Origin: Callipepla californica brunnescens
Taxonomy: Eukaryota > Chordata > Aves > Galliformes > Odontophoridae
Assembly: GCA_023055505.1 (NCBI GenBank)
Contig: JALIRH010000043.1
Span: forward strand, 1,746,001 to 1,810,000
Length of the DNA: 64,000 nt
Direction: 5' to 3'
Positions 1 to 13,700 of this stretch are shown here, in pieces. Under the pieces are notes generated by a model. That model worked only from the letters and a program-made list of their open reading frames with translations, ran no database searches and was not told the DNA's origin. A program made the translations under genes and the position numbers. Within the stretch, counting starts at the first letter, position 1. Every line of letters starts with the position of its first letter.

Positions 1-3000
1 GCTTTGATTTCTGGTAAACCTGGTGGCTGCTGCAAGAGAGGAACAGCCTTGTTTCTTCCTGGATTTGTTACACTAATGGAGTTGTTAAGAACACCCCATT
101 AGCACAGTCCAGCTGAACAAATTCACTGTGCGTCTGTAGCTTCATGCAGATAGCACAGACAAGAAAGGACAGACTGCTGGTACTGGTGGCAGGCTTGTGT
201 GAAGTGACATTCAAATCTATTGCAGTGTAGGTGACTGGAAACTGGGCAAATACTATAATCTCATGTCTTTGTTGAAAAACTCTATACAACCCCTGACTGT
301 GCAATGCGGGGTTTGTGAGTCTGTCTTTTTCTTCAGGTTATAACTGATACTTTTCACTGATAAGCTCACTCCACAAGGTGTGAGGTGATGAGAAACCAGC
401 TCGTGTGAGAAGTTGTGACTTCCTCCTAAGTAAAGCTGCCCCGTGCAGAAAATCACCTAGATCACATGCTGCAAATAGCATTTTGGGGGGGATCTATATA
501 TAACAGTGAGTGATGTTCCCATCCTTTGTGATGTACCTCTGTCCTGGAGCAGAAGGATGAGCACTGGGGATGGCAGGAGGTAAAATGGCCTCGTGCCATT
601 TGGGACTCTGCTGGGACTGGGTGACGCTGATGGCTGCTCTGGTTTCTTTGTGAATGTGGGGAGTGGCACAGAGACAGGATATGTTTTTAATTAGGTCAGA
701 GGTGGAAGGAAGGAAGGTAAAAGGAGGAGAGTTTGATAACACACTGTGTTCCTGGCGCTTGAGGATTTAGTTTAACCTCCTTCCTGAATGGATTGCTGCA
801 TGTTTCTGCAGAGCAGGGATTCATCCTCACGGGTGTCCGAGTTGCAGCCTGGCTGTCAGTAGTGATATTCAGCTTCTGTGTTCAGAGGGATGAGACTGCT
901 TTTGTCTCTTGAGTTAGTTCTGCTTGTTTCTCATGTGCCTGGGCCTCCTCAGCTTGCAAAGTGAAACAGGGCAGATCTTGGTGTATAATGATGAAGAATC
1001 TGTCCCATAGGTGCTGCATGGAGCTCTGCCTTGTCTGTTACACCCCAAAGTGAGAGATCAGAACTTTTCAGAGAGGTTCAGTATCTGCTTTTAGCAGGCC
1101 TGTCTCTGATTGGAAAAGAGCGTGCTTTTTGAGCATGATTCCTGTAAAATTACAGTTGGTGAATTCTCAAGAGAGCTGTAACAGAATTTCTGTTCTGCTG
1201 TATCAAACCACAGGATTAGATTGTGTTTGTCTATTGTGTTGGTTTTCTTTTTTTTTTTCCTTTGTCTATTTGTTCTGGTTTCGCCCTTCGCTTTCCTCTT
1301 TTCCAGTGCTGCTCTTTGCAGTTTTTGTCCAATCTACTGGAAATGTTGTGGCCTTTATCCTTCAAAGACGTGCCTGCTTTTAATGCAGATGTGAACTTGT
1401 TGACTTTGTTACCGTTTCTTTAGGAAGTGAGGCTCATTGTAGCCTTGAGAATTCGGCCCAGACTTCATCGTTAGCTTCTTGCTTTTCATACCCTGGTAAC
1501 TGTAAAAGTGACCTTTCAGGTGAAATTTTCTGTATCTGTGTTTCGAGGACAAATGAAGAGCTCTGTCCTTTAGTGCTGCTGGATCTCTTTGGGGTGGGAT
1601 ACAGGGCTGGGATGTCATAGGTGGAAATCCTGAAATCTCATTTGCGAGTGGCTGTGTTTGAACGTGGTTTACTCTCATGGCAACAGCTTTGTCCCGGAGC
1701 TGGTTTTTCCTGTTTCTTTTCAGTAGTTTCGTGCTAGAGAATTTGTTTAAAAGATACCAAAGCTTGCCTCTTTCTTTCAGACTTTCTTAACCTGAAAATG
1801 TAAACAGTGTATTAAACGTTTCTGGAAGAACAAAAGGCATTCAAATCCTCCGTAGGGAAGAGCTGGAGCTCGGTTAATTTCTAGGGCAACTGTCCCTGAG
1901 GAGCTGGGATTTTTGCAGCAGTCAGCCCAATACTTCCCTTCCTTCAAGGAATTCTAGGTCAGCACAGTTGGTGCTGTTGAAAGCGGTGTCACACACACGT
2001 ACAAAATGTATTTCTCAAAAACTGGAGCAAAGATTTCTTCTGTGGTTTCTAAAACAGGCAACTCCAGGATCAATACCTGTGCAGCCTGTGAACTCTGCTC
2101 GCTTGCTGCCTGGAAATATGGAGCTTGCATCTCTGAGTGGAGGGCTGTACCATCAGAGCATAAAGCCTAGCCAAAGTCCCCAGAGCAGATAGTGAGATTG
2201 CAGCGTGGTCCTAAAAGGGATTCAATTGTCCTGGATGCATTGATGAGCAGCTGGTGTGAGGTTATGGCAAGCTATCAAGGGATGGAAGCCCACCTCCTGG
2301 GAGGGATGTGGATTGCACTGGCTCACCTGAGGTGTGGATTCCAGTGAGGGCCCATCTGCAGGTTCCTGCTGTTGAAAACACAAGTTGTGTGGGTTTTTTT
2401 TTTTAATTATTATTATCAAAGAACAAGCAAACAAAATGCCCTACAAGTTTCTTTAGGAATAGCCTTACCCAGAGACCCGCTGGCTGGACGGACATCAAAT
2501 GGTTGGGGTGAGTCAGATGTCAGCTCAGGTTTGCCTTGTACCAGACTGTTCCACTGCTTCTATATTTAGAGTGGGTGGCAGCAAAAAAGCAGCTTTGCTC
2601 TTTAAAGCAATTGTCTGAAATGGATGTAATCCCAAGATGCTCCCCCGCCCAGCTCACAAAGCCCCAGAGCTCAGGGATGAAAGAATTTCTCTGCTTTATT
2701 CCTTACAGAAGGGTAGGAAGCGTGGCTGCTGTAAGGCTGTGTGCTTGTTGGGTTCTGGACGTTGTGTGCTTCCCTTCATGCTTTCCTACACGGAGATGTC
2801 CCTCTGGTTATGGTTCTAGATGTTCTTTTCCTTACAGATGACTTTGGGTTTAGATTTGTTGCCTTGCTTTGGGGCAGAGAGGAATCCATACCAGTTGAAG
2901 GAGGTGTCACTGGGTTGGCACGTGTAACCTGATGGAAAGTGAGCTCTTGAGCCAGATTATCTGTGACAAACAGAAGGGGAAGACCAGCACTGTGTGGTTT

Positions 3001-4771
3001 CACTGGAGGGGCTGGCTTCCCATGGGACGTGGTGGGGTGGGAGCTGCTGAGGTGCTGTAAAGCATCCCCCTTCTGGGGGCTCACAGCAGGTTCCTGCATC
3101 ACAGCAAATGCAGCACTCTCTGCCTGAAGAGCATAGTGCTTCTCCAGTGCAAGAACAAAGTGAGTCTCGCACTCACAGATTTCAAAACCAAGGTTAAGGG
3201 AAACAAAGCAGCATGCCAGCACTGCTCATTCCACAGCAATTCAGGCCAGGGTGGTTGGGGCTATCTTGGTTTCCTTCCTGTTACCTTGGCTGACTCCTAT
3301 CCAACCCATGAGGCACTGGGGAGGTAGGAGGCAATGATCGTTTTTCTCTTAAAATAGTTTCCCTGGTTGGTTTGTTAAGTGGTGGCCAAGCTCTGTCCTT
3401 GTGCAGAGGAGAGAGTGTGAGAACACAGCAATTTCAGCTGGAAAGCATTTTAATCAAGCCCTTCCGTCTCCATAAATACTTTACTTCCCAGAATCTGTAC
3501 ACAGATTTTAATCGGGCTGAATGGATTGAGGATTCTGTCTTTAATGATGCAGAAAGGAGGAAAAATGAGCAGATAAGTGTGCCTGTACATGAATACGTGT
3601 GCAAGTGTAAGCGTGGTGGTGAGCTGCTAGCCACACGTGTCCCTAATTGCTTACAGTTCAGCAGCAGAGCCATCCCCAGATCTGTTCCTGGATGGCATTT
3701 CTTTTTCAGTTTTGCTTCTCCTTCCCCTTGCTAAAGCTTATTGCTCTGGGTTCTGTAACCTTGGCACTGTGGAGAGCACACAGCTGGCCGCAAGAGGAAA
3801 CAGTCTGATGGGGTGAAACGTTTCAGTGATTCCAGCATGAAAGCATGTTGGGTGGCGATTGCCCAAGCAGCATGAGTGCACGGCCCTTACGGGAAGGATT
3901 ACAGAGCACATTCCTGCTGCTGCAGGAGAGAGAAAGGGCTCGTGTGCGTAATAGCAAAGCCAGAGGACAGCCGTGGAATACAGAGCTCCCAGGAAGGAGG
4001 AAGGGAATTGCTCTTTTGCCCTTCTTCCCTCCTTTCTGCTCAGAGGAGGCAGGAGCTTGGGGCAGGGAGGCAGGAGGGGCTGGTGCATCCCCTCTGCAGC
4101 AGGGGCTGATCAGAAGACCTTTGCTTTTCTTTCTTGTATTAGGTCGATAGAGGTTTTGCCTTGTGTCAAGGTAAAATCACTTACATCTGAAACCCATCTC
4201 TGTCTGGACTAACGGTTCTGTCTGGGCTTGCATGTTCCTAACCCTTCAGTTTCTATCTGTCTTTCTGAGCTCTGTGGCTGGTGGAGGTCCCTGCAGGGTG
4301 TGAAGGTGCTGTTGCCTGTCCCAGTCCCCAGGCTCGCTTGCAGGGAGGGCTGCCTCATTTTTTATGACCTGAGCAGGGGTTTGGGTGTGATATTTCCATG
4401 CAACTCGATGCTTGTCCGTACATAGTGTGTCCATCACACCGTCAGGCACTGGGTGCTGGGAGCCTCAGAGCCTCAGTTCTGCTTTGTTGCCAGGGCGAAA
4501 ACATTTAGTCCCATGGACTCTTCTTTTCTGTGAAATCCTTCTTAGTCCACGCAAATTGCTGAGGAACAGAATTCTCAGTCTTGAGGCAGATCCTGCAGAT
4601 GTCTGATTTTGCCTCACAGATACCTCTTCCGAATAAACCTAGCTTTTCTAAATCAACTTTTTGTGTGTGTCACCCCATAATTGCCCCTTTGCTGCTGCTG
4701 ATGGAGTCTGAAGCAACCTGAGGAATGCTAAGGGCCGACAGGAAATAACTGCTTTTCCCATTTCCTTACAG
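1..4771. other. Non-coding sequence upstream of the first recognised SBNO2 exon
   Basis: No exon can be supported here. All open frames are short, carry no recognisable motif and are not bounded by convincing splice sites. The first certain SBNO2 exon at 4772 begins with the last base of a split codon, so at least one coding exon lies further 5'. That exon should encode roughly the first 50 residues in human SBNO2. I looked for the equivalent of the conserved N-terminal Cys-Pro-Tyr-Trp-Asn stretch in this interval and did not find it. The interval is therefore most likely intron of SBNO2, with the promoter outside the window. Confidence 0.6.
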
Positions 4772-7700
4772 GCAATATTTTAATTCCTCTCACGATTTTT
4801 GTATGAATCCCATCAGCAGACCACATTTCTTGGATACAAACTATGCATCTGTGGACCCCACTGACTTCTTACCAAAAAATGGTGATTTTCCTCAGGTGAG
4901 TACATCGCTTTGGGGAGAACAGTGCTTTATGGTGATGGGTTTTGTTTTTTTAGGATTGTGGTGTAGGTGGAAAAGGAAGAGAGCGTCCTAAATTTGTCCA
5001 GCAGCGGATCAGAGGTGTGTGTAACTGGGGTCAGTTCTCAGCAGTTCAGCAGCTGTCTGTGGGGTTGGTAGGAGCTTACCTGCGATACGATTGCTCGTCT
5101 TTTAAAGTGATATTAAATGTAAACACAGAAAGTACACGGAAGAATCACTGTGCAGGAGGGTATAGGTAAGTGTGAAGTTGGAAATGCTTCAGTCAGTTAA
5201 AGCATTTGCCTCCTAAAACTTCCCTCGCTTGTGAATGTTGCATGTGGTCTGTTGCTAATTAGAAGTGGTGCACTCCTGAACAGTGGATGTTTTAAGGATT
5301 GCATCGGTTCAGTGCCCAGCAAACTGAGATCCCAACCAGTTCATTTTTTGCAGTGTGGAGAGAGCAGTCTCCCTAGCTCATCTGGCATCCCGTGAGAGGA
5401 CCCACAGTCATCCTCACCTTGGGATCCCTCTGGGCTGGAAGATGTCTTTCTGCAGATTTGGAAGTGTTTCACTTGTTTTTGGCAACGTCTTACAGTAAGA
5501 TTAGCCAATAACAACTGGAAAACAGCTTATCTGACAGTGCTGGCTGTGAATAAAGAAGGAACTAACTACATCCCTTCTAGGAGCTGATGTAGATATTAGC
5601 AGCGTCTGGCTGTGCATGCTCTTTGCAATAGTTGTTTTGTTTTTAACCCAGCATCTGCAGATAGTAAATCTGCAAACCAAACTGAGCGGCTCTGCAGTCC
5701 CAGCCCTCCTCTCTCAGTAAGTCACTGTGCTGATGACCAGGGGAGCAGATAATGGGCAGGTGAAGCCTGGCCTCCTCCCTCAGGCAGGCAGAGCTGTGCT
5801 TCAGACAGCTCAGAGAAGCAGCCAGGGTGAAAGGATGTGGATGGAGCTTCAGAGCACCCACTGACCGAGCCACAGCATGAGTGTGACTCTCCCTGCTGAC
5901 AAAGGATGAGAAGGAACAGAGCTGTGGCAGTGCTGCAGGAGCAGTGTGTGCTTCAAGCTCTGTGCAGAGTAGTCATTTGGAGTAAATGATGCTTCAAGGA
6001 CCTTACATAGAAATACCAGAGCAATGAATTTTTTTAGTTACTTAATTTCTCTTACTGTGACCTGATGAAGAGGTTTGTTGTGGGCTCCGTAATTAATAAC
6101 AGGTTGGATCTTATAGCCTCCAAGGTGCCCAGAGGTTCTCAAAGGAAACTTTAAGGTGTGCAGAGTCGTGGTTTATGTTCAGTGTCTTCATCCACAGTGT
6201 CTATAAGTCAAACTTCTTTTCTGGTCACAGAGAAGCTTAGCGGCAGAGCCAAGCTTCCTCTGAGTGTGGGAACCAGCTAATCTGCACATCGCAGCTGATC
6301 TGCCTCGTGTTTGTGAGTTGGTGTGACAGATAAGCACACGGGCATTGTCTGGGTGTGTGTGAAATGGAGCTGAGTATGTTTCCCTTTCCTCTTCTCCATT
6401 AAGGTGAAGATTGACTTTTGCAGACGTTTCACAACCAATTCTAAGCGTGCCCTGCGATGCAGCCCAGGGGTGCTGAGAACAGCATGAGGGTAAATGGGGG
6501 CAGAATGAGCATGCTTTGTGCTCCAGTAAGCCCTGGTGAGCTGCTGTGAGCTTTTGGATGTTCGTTTCTGTAATGCTGAGTGCCAGGACACATGTAGACA
6601 AAATCTTTTGCCTTTGTAATCTGTTTCTTCTTCCTCCGTGGTTGAGTGGAGGTGCCTTGGCTTCTTGATCCACAGTGGATGCGGTGTTGTGAACGTTGGG
6701 ATGTGGGCTGAGTTGGTTCAGCAGAGAAGAGCAGTTTGATTGGAAAGAGAGCTTTATTCAGCAGCATGATGTGAAATTTATTTACAGCAGTAGGAAACAG
6801 CAAACTGATGCGTGTCCCTAACCAGGGAGATACAGTAATTCCTGCTGACTGTACTTCTGTTTTAGTGGGAGAGAGAGGACTTGAGCCTCTGTGAGACTGA
6901 TTTCTGCAGATTTGGATTTGTGTGAGCTGGGTTTTCAGCCCTTTAAGGTAAGCCCCCGATGTGAGAGCCCAACTTGAGCTCCTTGAGCAAAGCTGCTGGG
7001 AGTGCTTTGTGCTGGTGGCTCATCTGCTGCCCCAGTGCGGTCGATCACCAGGTGCTGGTGGTCCAGATGAACAGATGAATTATAGTAGCATTGATCTCTG
7101 CCTCCTGCAGAATTAATTGTGGGAGGAACGAGACAGAAATGTGATCTCATCAACTTGTGGAAACCATTTTAGAGACCGTGATGGGAAGAAGGAGATGGGT
7201 CTTCTTCGCAGGTCCCAGCTTGCAGGTCTGTGTAGTTTGGCTGATGGGTTTAACGGGAAAGAGGCTTAATTATTTCTTTAACTTGTGTATTTTCTAGTAT
7301 GTAAGTGGTCAGTCAGCTTCCTTCCCCTGCTGTGTGCAGAAATTGATCTCAGCCAGCTTGGCAAGAGCAAGCTTTGAAGATTCTGTCTGGAAAGGAGGTG
7401 CTGCTTTATGGTGGCTCTGTGATAGAAGGGCTCTGAAACAATCAGGACGTAAAACAATCTCAGTTGATTTCCAGGAATATGGAAAGTTCTTTTGCTGCTC
7501 TCGTCCTTCTAGAGAGGAAACAGCAGAATGGAGCACGGTGGCTGTAGGCAGTATGCTTTTGTTTTGACCTTTTCCAAGGCAGCTGCTGCTAGACTGCACC
7601 TATTGCACTGTACCTGCAAGGGTTCTTTAGCTTCAAGTACAGCAGCAGGGAGGTGTCCATCTCTGAATCTGTCACAGCCAAGCCTGCTCTTTTGCTCAGA

Positions 7701-10700
7701 TGTTGTACCAGGTTGCACTCGGTAGTGCCATATATGTTTGTTCCCATGAGAAACAGAGCATTTCTGAACTTTTTTTTTTTTGTTCTGTTTGGTGGTTCTT
7801 GGTAAGAATGTGTGCTGAGCTCTACCTGGGACTCCCTGGATAACCCACGGCAGTAATCTATCAACCTGTGTGCTCCGAAGCTGAGGAACACCAAATAAAG
7901 CTTTTGTTAGAGCTTTGTTTTCCAATATGAAGCTGCTCTGCTGTCTGCCTGGAGCTGCTGCAGTGTGGTGTGTCACAAAGAGTCTGTGTGGCTGTGCCCC
8001 TGCAGTGCAGCAGCTCTTGTCTTGTGCTCTCCTGCCTCTCGGAGGCGTTCAGTCTTCAGTCATCCTCTGCTCTGCCGAGGTACAGATCCACGTCAGCCCT
8101 TCTGAGCACTCAGTTCTTGATTTCCTTGAGCTTTCTACAGGGCTTGCTGCGTGTGCTCTGACACTGGTGCTAATCTGGAGACTCATTGATAAAACCGAGC
8201 GCTTTCTACCCAAAGGAAAGCTGTTGATTTTTTTTTTTGCTAGGAGCCAAAATTGGAGTCTGGATCTCCTAGAGAGCAGGCAGTTGACCGGAGGCAGTGA
8301 CATTCATGTGGAGTCATCCGGGAACATTCTGGAGGCTTTCCATCCCTTGCTTCAGCAGCATTTTCCATTTTACTGATTTCATGCTGTCCCAGTTGCCAAA
8401 CTGTTAAATATTAACGATTTGCCTGGAAAGCTGAAACATGCCATTCAGGAGGTGAGGGAGCGGCCTGGGTGATTACGTCTTCCCCAGTGACTGTGCAGGA
8501 AAGTACCTGTCTTTTCCATGCTTTCCTGGTGTGGCAGGAGTGGCAGGAGCTGTTAAGCTTTGTGCTGTTACGACCATGCCAGAAGGAGGAGTGAAACCCA
8601 AGAGAGAACATGAAGAGTTTGCTGCGTGCTTTGGTAAGAGGCTCTTGATTAAATCTGCGGTCACTGGGCAGCCAGGATAGATTGGGTGCTTATGTGAGAG
8701 CTGTCTTCATACGTGAATACAGATTATTCTCTCGTCTTTGTTTAGATACCAGAATCCAATCTGTGATCATTCATAGTGCTGTAGCCTGGGGTTACGTGTC
8801 TCAGCAGCCTGCCAGTGCTGGGCTTCCCATGTGCTGTGGGGGGATACAGGATGGAGTGGAAATGCCATTTCTCATTTGGAGTGAAGCTTGGCCATCCCTT
8901 TACATGTCACCTCCCCACCACGACCCTGCAGCAGGATCCTAGCCTGGTCTCAGGCTGCATTAAGCAGTTTCTCTTCAGGTTTTCGCAGCAATGTGCGTGA
9001 TACTGAAAGTGGATTGAAAAGGTCTGAAGATCAAACGCCTGATGGTTCTGCTGAGGTGTTTGCACTGTAAATGCTTCCTGTTGCCTATGGTCTGAGAATT
9101 ATTGTGTCCTAGGGTTTGAGGGACCCGAGGGTGCACTGAATGGGAAGGCTGACACTAGCATTTGTTTCCCCATCTTCTCTCTGTGTTTTGTTCCAGAGCT
9201 CCTCAGGCCTGCCTTCAGAATGTAAAGACTTTGCTGGCCTGAGGATGCCGTGAGTGGGAGTTGCCACACATCTTAATTGCTCTGGGAACTTCTTTTTTAG
9301 TTGAATCACTCACCGCTGCCACTGGGGTGGAATGAGAAGAGATTTCTGTGTGTGTGGCAGCAGCCTCACCGAATGCCTTCTGCATATTGGAAAAGATGCT
9401 TCATTTGGATGGTCAGAGCAGCCTAATGTGAACTTGAACTTCTCTCCTCCTCGATATTTTTGTTTTTTTGGCTTGCTGTTGGGTGATTCATCCTTGCCGG
9501 TCTGCTGGCATTCTTTTTATAAACAAGTGGCTTAAATTAAGGTTTAGAAAATAGTTATGTATGAGACCATGTTGGAGTCTGATAGCATTTCTTGATCCTG
9601 GGAACTGCTGTCTTAAGCCAAAGTCTTGCACAGACCCTGTGGTGTCATCTTCTTAAAGAAAAATATCTCCTGAAGGCATGTGCAGCCTTAGGAGTCAAGG
9701 TCCCGAAGAGATGCAGGGCTTGGGTTTCCATAGCTTCCCTTCCTCTCTGCTGTGTACTCCTCTAGCCTCAAAGCCTGAAGTCTTGAGGTGCTGGAGAGCC
9801 TGACACCTGTATATAATTCTGTTGCAGAGGCCTTTTTCTGCTTCTTTATGCCTATGCTAGCTTTGGTGGCTGCTAGTAAGAGCTGTTAACTGTCCCAACA
9901 AAGCACTCAGTGCAGAAGGTTTTAATTTATACTCTGGTACCTGATGTCCCCAGGCTGGTGTGCATGCTAAGCTGCACTCTGTGCCCTAGGCCTTATCTTA
10001 ACAGCAGAGGAACATCTGTTTCCCTTTGCTTAACTTGATTCAGCTTGTTCCTTATGTCCATCCAGTGCAGCCCTTCCCTGCACACGCAGAACCTCCTCTG
10101 CTGGCTGCATGTGTTGTGTAGTTACGCTGAGAAGTGGAGCAGCAGGGCTGAGCAGCTCCTGGTGAGCACAGAAGATGTGGATGTGGCAGTTCTGAAGTGA
10201 GCTCTGCTGAAGCTTGTTCCTTTTCTCCTGCAGCTAAACAGCTCAATGTGCACGTGGCTGCAGAGGAAGCTCAGGTACCCCTCTGGGATCTGCACTGTGC
10301 CTGGGCTGGAGGAAGGGCTCGTGCCGTGGGGTGCAGCAGTGCTGTTAGAGATGCATTCACACTGTTTGATCTCTGTTCAGGCGTGGTGGTGATCGTAAAC
10401 CAGCCCTCTTCTCGCCACGAGCCCTCGCAATCCCTTATCAGTCTTTCTTGTTAAAACAGGGGGGAATTAACCTACTCTTAAAAAAAGTATTAATTTTTAA
10501 AAGCGCTTCAGTGCTGAGAGCTGTGGTGATTTAAGAGAAATCAATGTAGCAGTTATTAAATTATATGAAGGATTTGGTTCTGACCGGTATAAAGAGTTTC
10601 CTGGAATAAGAAACCACCTGGAATTTCCTCCTGCTGTCCTGCAGTTACGTCTACAGGGAGTACAGATAGTAAAATCAATTAAAGACAATTAATGTCTCTG

Positions 10701-13700
10701 AAGCACTTGGAACGCGCTGCTTTACATGCCCACGTCTCTGTTCTCACACTGCAGGGCCAGCTTTTTGGCCTGACTTCGTGGCACTTTGCAAACCCTTTTG
10801 TTGAGGTGCTGGACCCTTGGGGCCTCGAGGAGTGCTGTGCTGTGATTGCAGTGCTGTGTTCCACCTGGCTGCAGTCACTGCACGTCTGTGTGTGTGTGTG
10901 TCCACCATCACTGGCTCAGGTGCCTCCTCCCCTCCAGCCCCGTTGGTTTTCATCTGTTTTGTTGGCTTCGAGTGCTGCATCCCCTCTCAGACAGGAGAGG
11001 AAGTGACAGAACTGCCTTCTGAAGTTCTTGGCATGCACTCTTCTCTGCCTCCTCCCCCTTTGTAAAGCTAGCAAAAGCGGGAAAAGCACTGCTCTGAAAC
11101 GTGGAGTTCTATTAAATTATATTACCAGCATTTTTTTTTTTTTAATAGCAAACCACTGGGAGATGTATTAAAATAGATCCTTTAATTCAAAGCAGAGTTG
11201 CTCTGAGTCAGTGTGATGGAGCGAGTTTCCCTGCCCGCAGTGCTGAGCTTCCATCCGAGGGGCTGTCACAAACACCCCTCACTTCTCCTGGTCATCCTGA
11301 GTGCTCGTGCTCCAGCCACAGCCATCACTGGGAGCTATGCCTCCCTCAGGAAGTCTTTCTTCTCTCCCCCATCTCACATGGTTCTTGTTATTCCCTGAAT
11401 CACTGCACCTTGCAGCCCTCATGCAGTGCCTTCCAGCTGCAGGAAATGTAGCCCTGACACTTTGCTCAGGGGTGATGAGCTGCCAGGTCCTCTCCTTCAC
11501 GGCAGTGTAGTCCTGTATCGATCCTTCAGCCTTCCGAGAAGCTCAGGAAGCATGTGCTGGAAACATCAGCACGCTCAGGATGCTGTCCTGTAGGTGAGTG
11601 ATTCAAAGATGGCAGGTGAAGATTACCTGTGAAGATCACCTCCCAGAGCATCCAGTGGGGTTTTACACTTCAGGTTTTGGTGGAAGACGACGGTAAATCG
11701 AACCACTGCTGTGAACACTGCTCCATCTCTGCTTTCCCATCCCCATTCAGCACGCACGGTCATGAATTAATTGTGGAGAACGGAAATGCTGTGGCATACC
11801 TTCTCCCTTAGGGACAGGATCTTAAAATATCAGGTGGTGGTTTTTCAGTTGGTTATCTTATCTTCTGTGATTATATCGCTGCGGTATTGCAAAATCAATT
11901 CAGCAGTCCTGGTATCTAAGGCAGTGGCATGTGTCTTGTTTCCTTTCGGTGTTCCAGCTTTGTTGCCTACGTTTTGCTCCATTTATCTGCTTACAGAAGA
12001 GGAAGAGGAAATAAGCCACCTGCTTTTTAAAGGCTGCATAAATAGCCCGACCTTGGTAGTCTTAGGTAAGAGCTGCTGGTTCAGTCAGTCGCTCAGCAGG
12101 CTGGTCACCAGCGAGTCACTAATTAAAACATTTCAGCAACGCTTCAAACATGTCATTAAGGCACCTATCCCAAGCTCTGGCTAATTAAAAACAATCAAAT
12201 TCAGATAAAAGTAGCGGTGGAAACACTCTGCCTTTCTCCACCCCAACAGAAAACGAACACATTGCTTCCAGTGTGCCCCGTGCAGCCTGGTGACAGTGCT
12301 CACAGCCCCGAGCTGTGCTGCAGCATGGGAGCACAGGTCCTTGCAGACTGAGGGTGCTTTTCTTTCCCTTTCTGCTTATGGAATACAAACCTGGACCAGG
12401 TATTTTGCAGGATGGATCCTTGTGATTAAGGCTTACTCAGAATCGCTGGGCTGTGCACCTAGCTGCTGTGTACACAGGGCAGGGTTGCAGCCCAGGGTGG
12501 TTTTGCAGCCCTGGGACATAGTTTCACCTCCTGCAGTGGACTGCTCTGGGAGCAGCACTTCTTCCTCTGGTGGCACAAAGCACAGTCACCCCCCAGGCTC
12601 TTGCAGGTCTGCCTGAGGCTTCGCTGCTCTCTGCCACTGCCTGCTCCAAGCCTTTGGTGTAGAGAAGTCCCTCCCATATGGGATTTTCCAGCCACGCTGG
12701 GCACGAGGCCCCACTGCCCCATGTCACAGCTCACACGGGGCAGCCCAGGGGGCTGGAGCTGGGCAGACTAGAGCCACCTGTGCCAAAGCCAGGCAGAAGA
12801 GCTCTGTTCATTTTATTTTTGCTGGGGACTACTCTGGCAAATGCACTCCTTTGCCCTCTGCCTGCAGTGGGGCTGAATCCCTTCCAGCTGCCCCTTCCTA
12901 CGCCTTTTTAACTTCCTCACCAGAAACGTTGGTTCATTCTGCCATCAAAAACGAAGTTAAGAGGGAAGCCTTTGGAAAAAGAGAAAGGAGGCAGTGTTCC
13001 TGGACGCAGAAAAAGAACAATGAGCTAGAACAGAGAGGCTGCTGCTTTTTATGTTTAATTGCAGTGTGCGGGGTGGGGCAGATCTTGGAGACAAAAGAAA
13101 GCATGCAGCTCTTAAAAAGTAAGAAGAAAACGAGTCCTGTTGGTTACCTTTTGGCTCTGCTTACATCGCTTGAGCCCCCCAGCACTGGTGGGGGGGGGGC
13201 TGGGTGTGATCCCCAGCCCTGGGCCGGGTCCCCATGCTCCCGCAGCCACGCAGCGCAGCTTTGTTTACAGCCTATCTGTGGTTGAATTACACCACATACA
13301 GTAATTCTCCTCGCACTGCCAGTAATTTCACTGACTTACCAAGCAGGCATCATTTCCTGAAAGTCAGCCCTCGTACTTAGAGGAAGTAAGAGCACTCTCC
13401 TTCATGACTAAACACTCTATGCAAATCTCGCCGGGCTCAGGACAGGCGTGCTGCATGGCTGTCCTTTTTTCCTCCATTTTCGCTCCTTTCTTCTGCATGT
13501 CCAAAAAAAGCCTCGCTGAGCTCTCTTGCTGCCTGATGCTGCTGTCGCTGTCATGAATGAAGACTTTTCTCCGGTGTACATTGAGAAGTTCACCTCCCTG
13601 CCTGCTCTGCGTCCTGCTCTGCCCACAGCAAACTGAATGCTGCTTTAAAATGTCCCAAATGCAGTTCTGGCTGAAGTTCCCATCTCTCTTCAAGGTAACG

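Noticed and set aside
3372..3734. 120-residue open frame with a protein-like middle
   Set aside because: There is no family similarity, no convincing acceptor or donor and no continuation into SBNO2; it is most likely chance within an intron.
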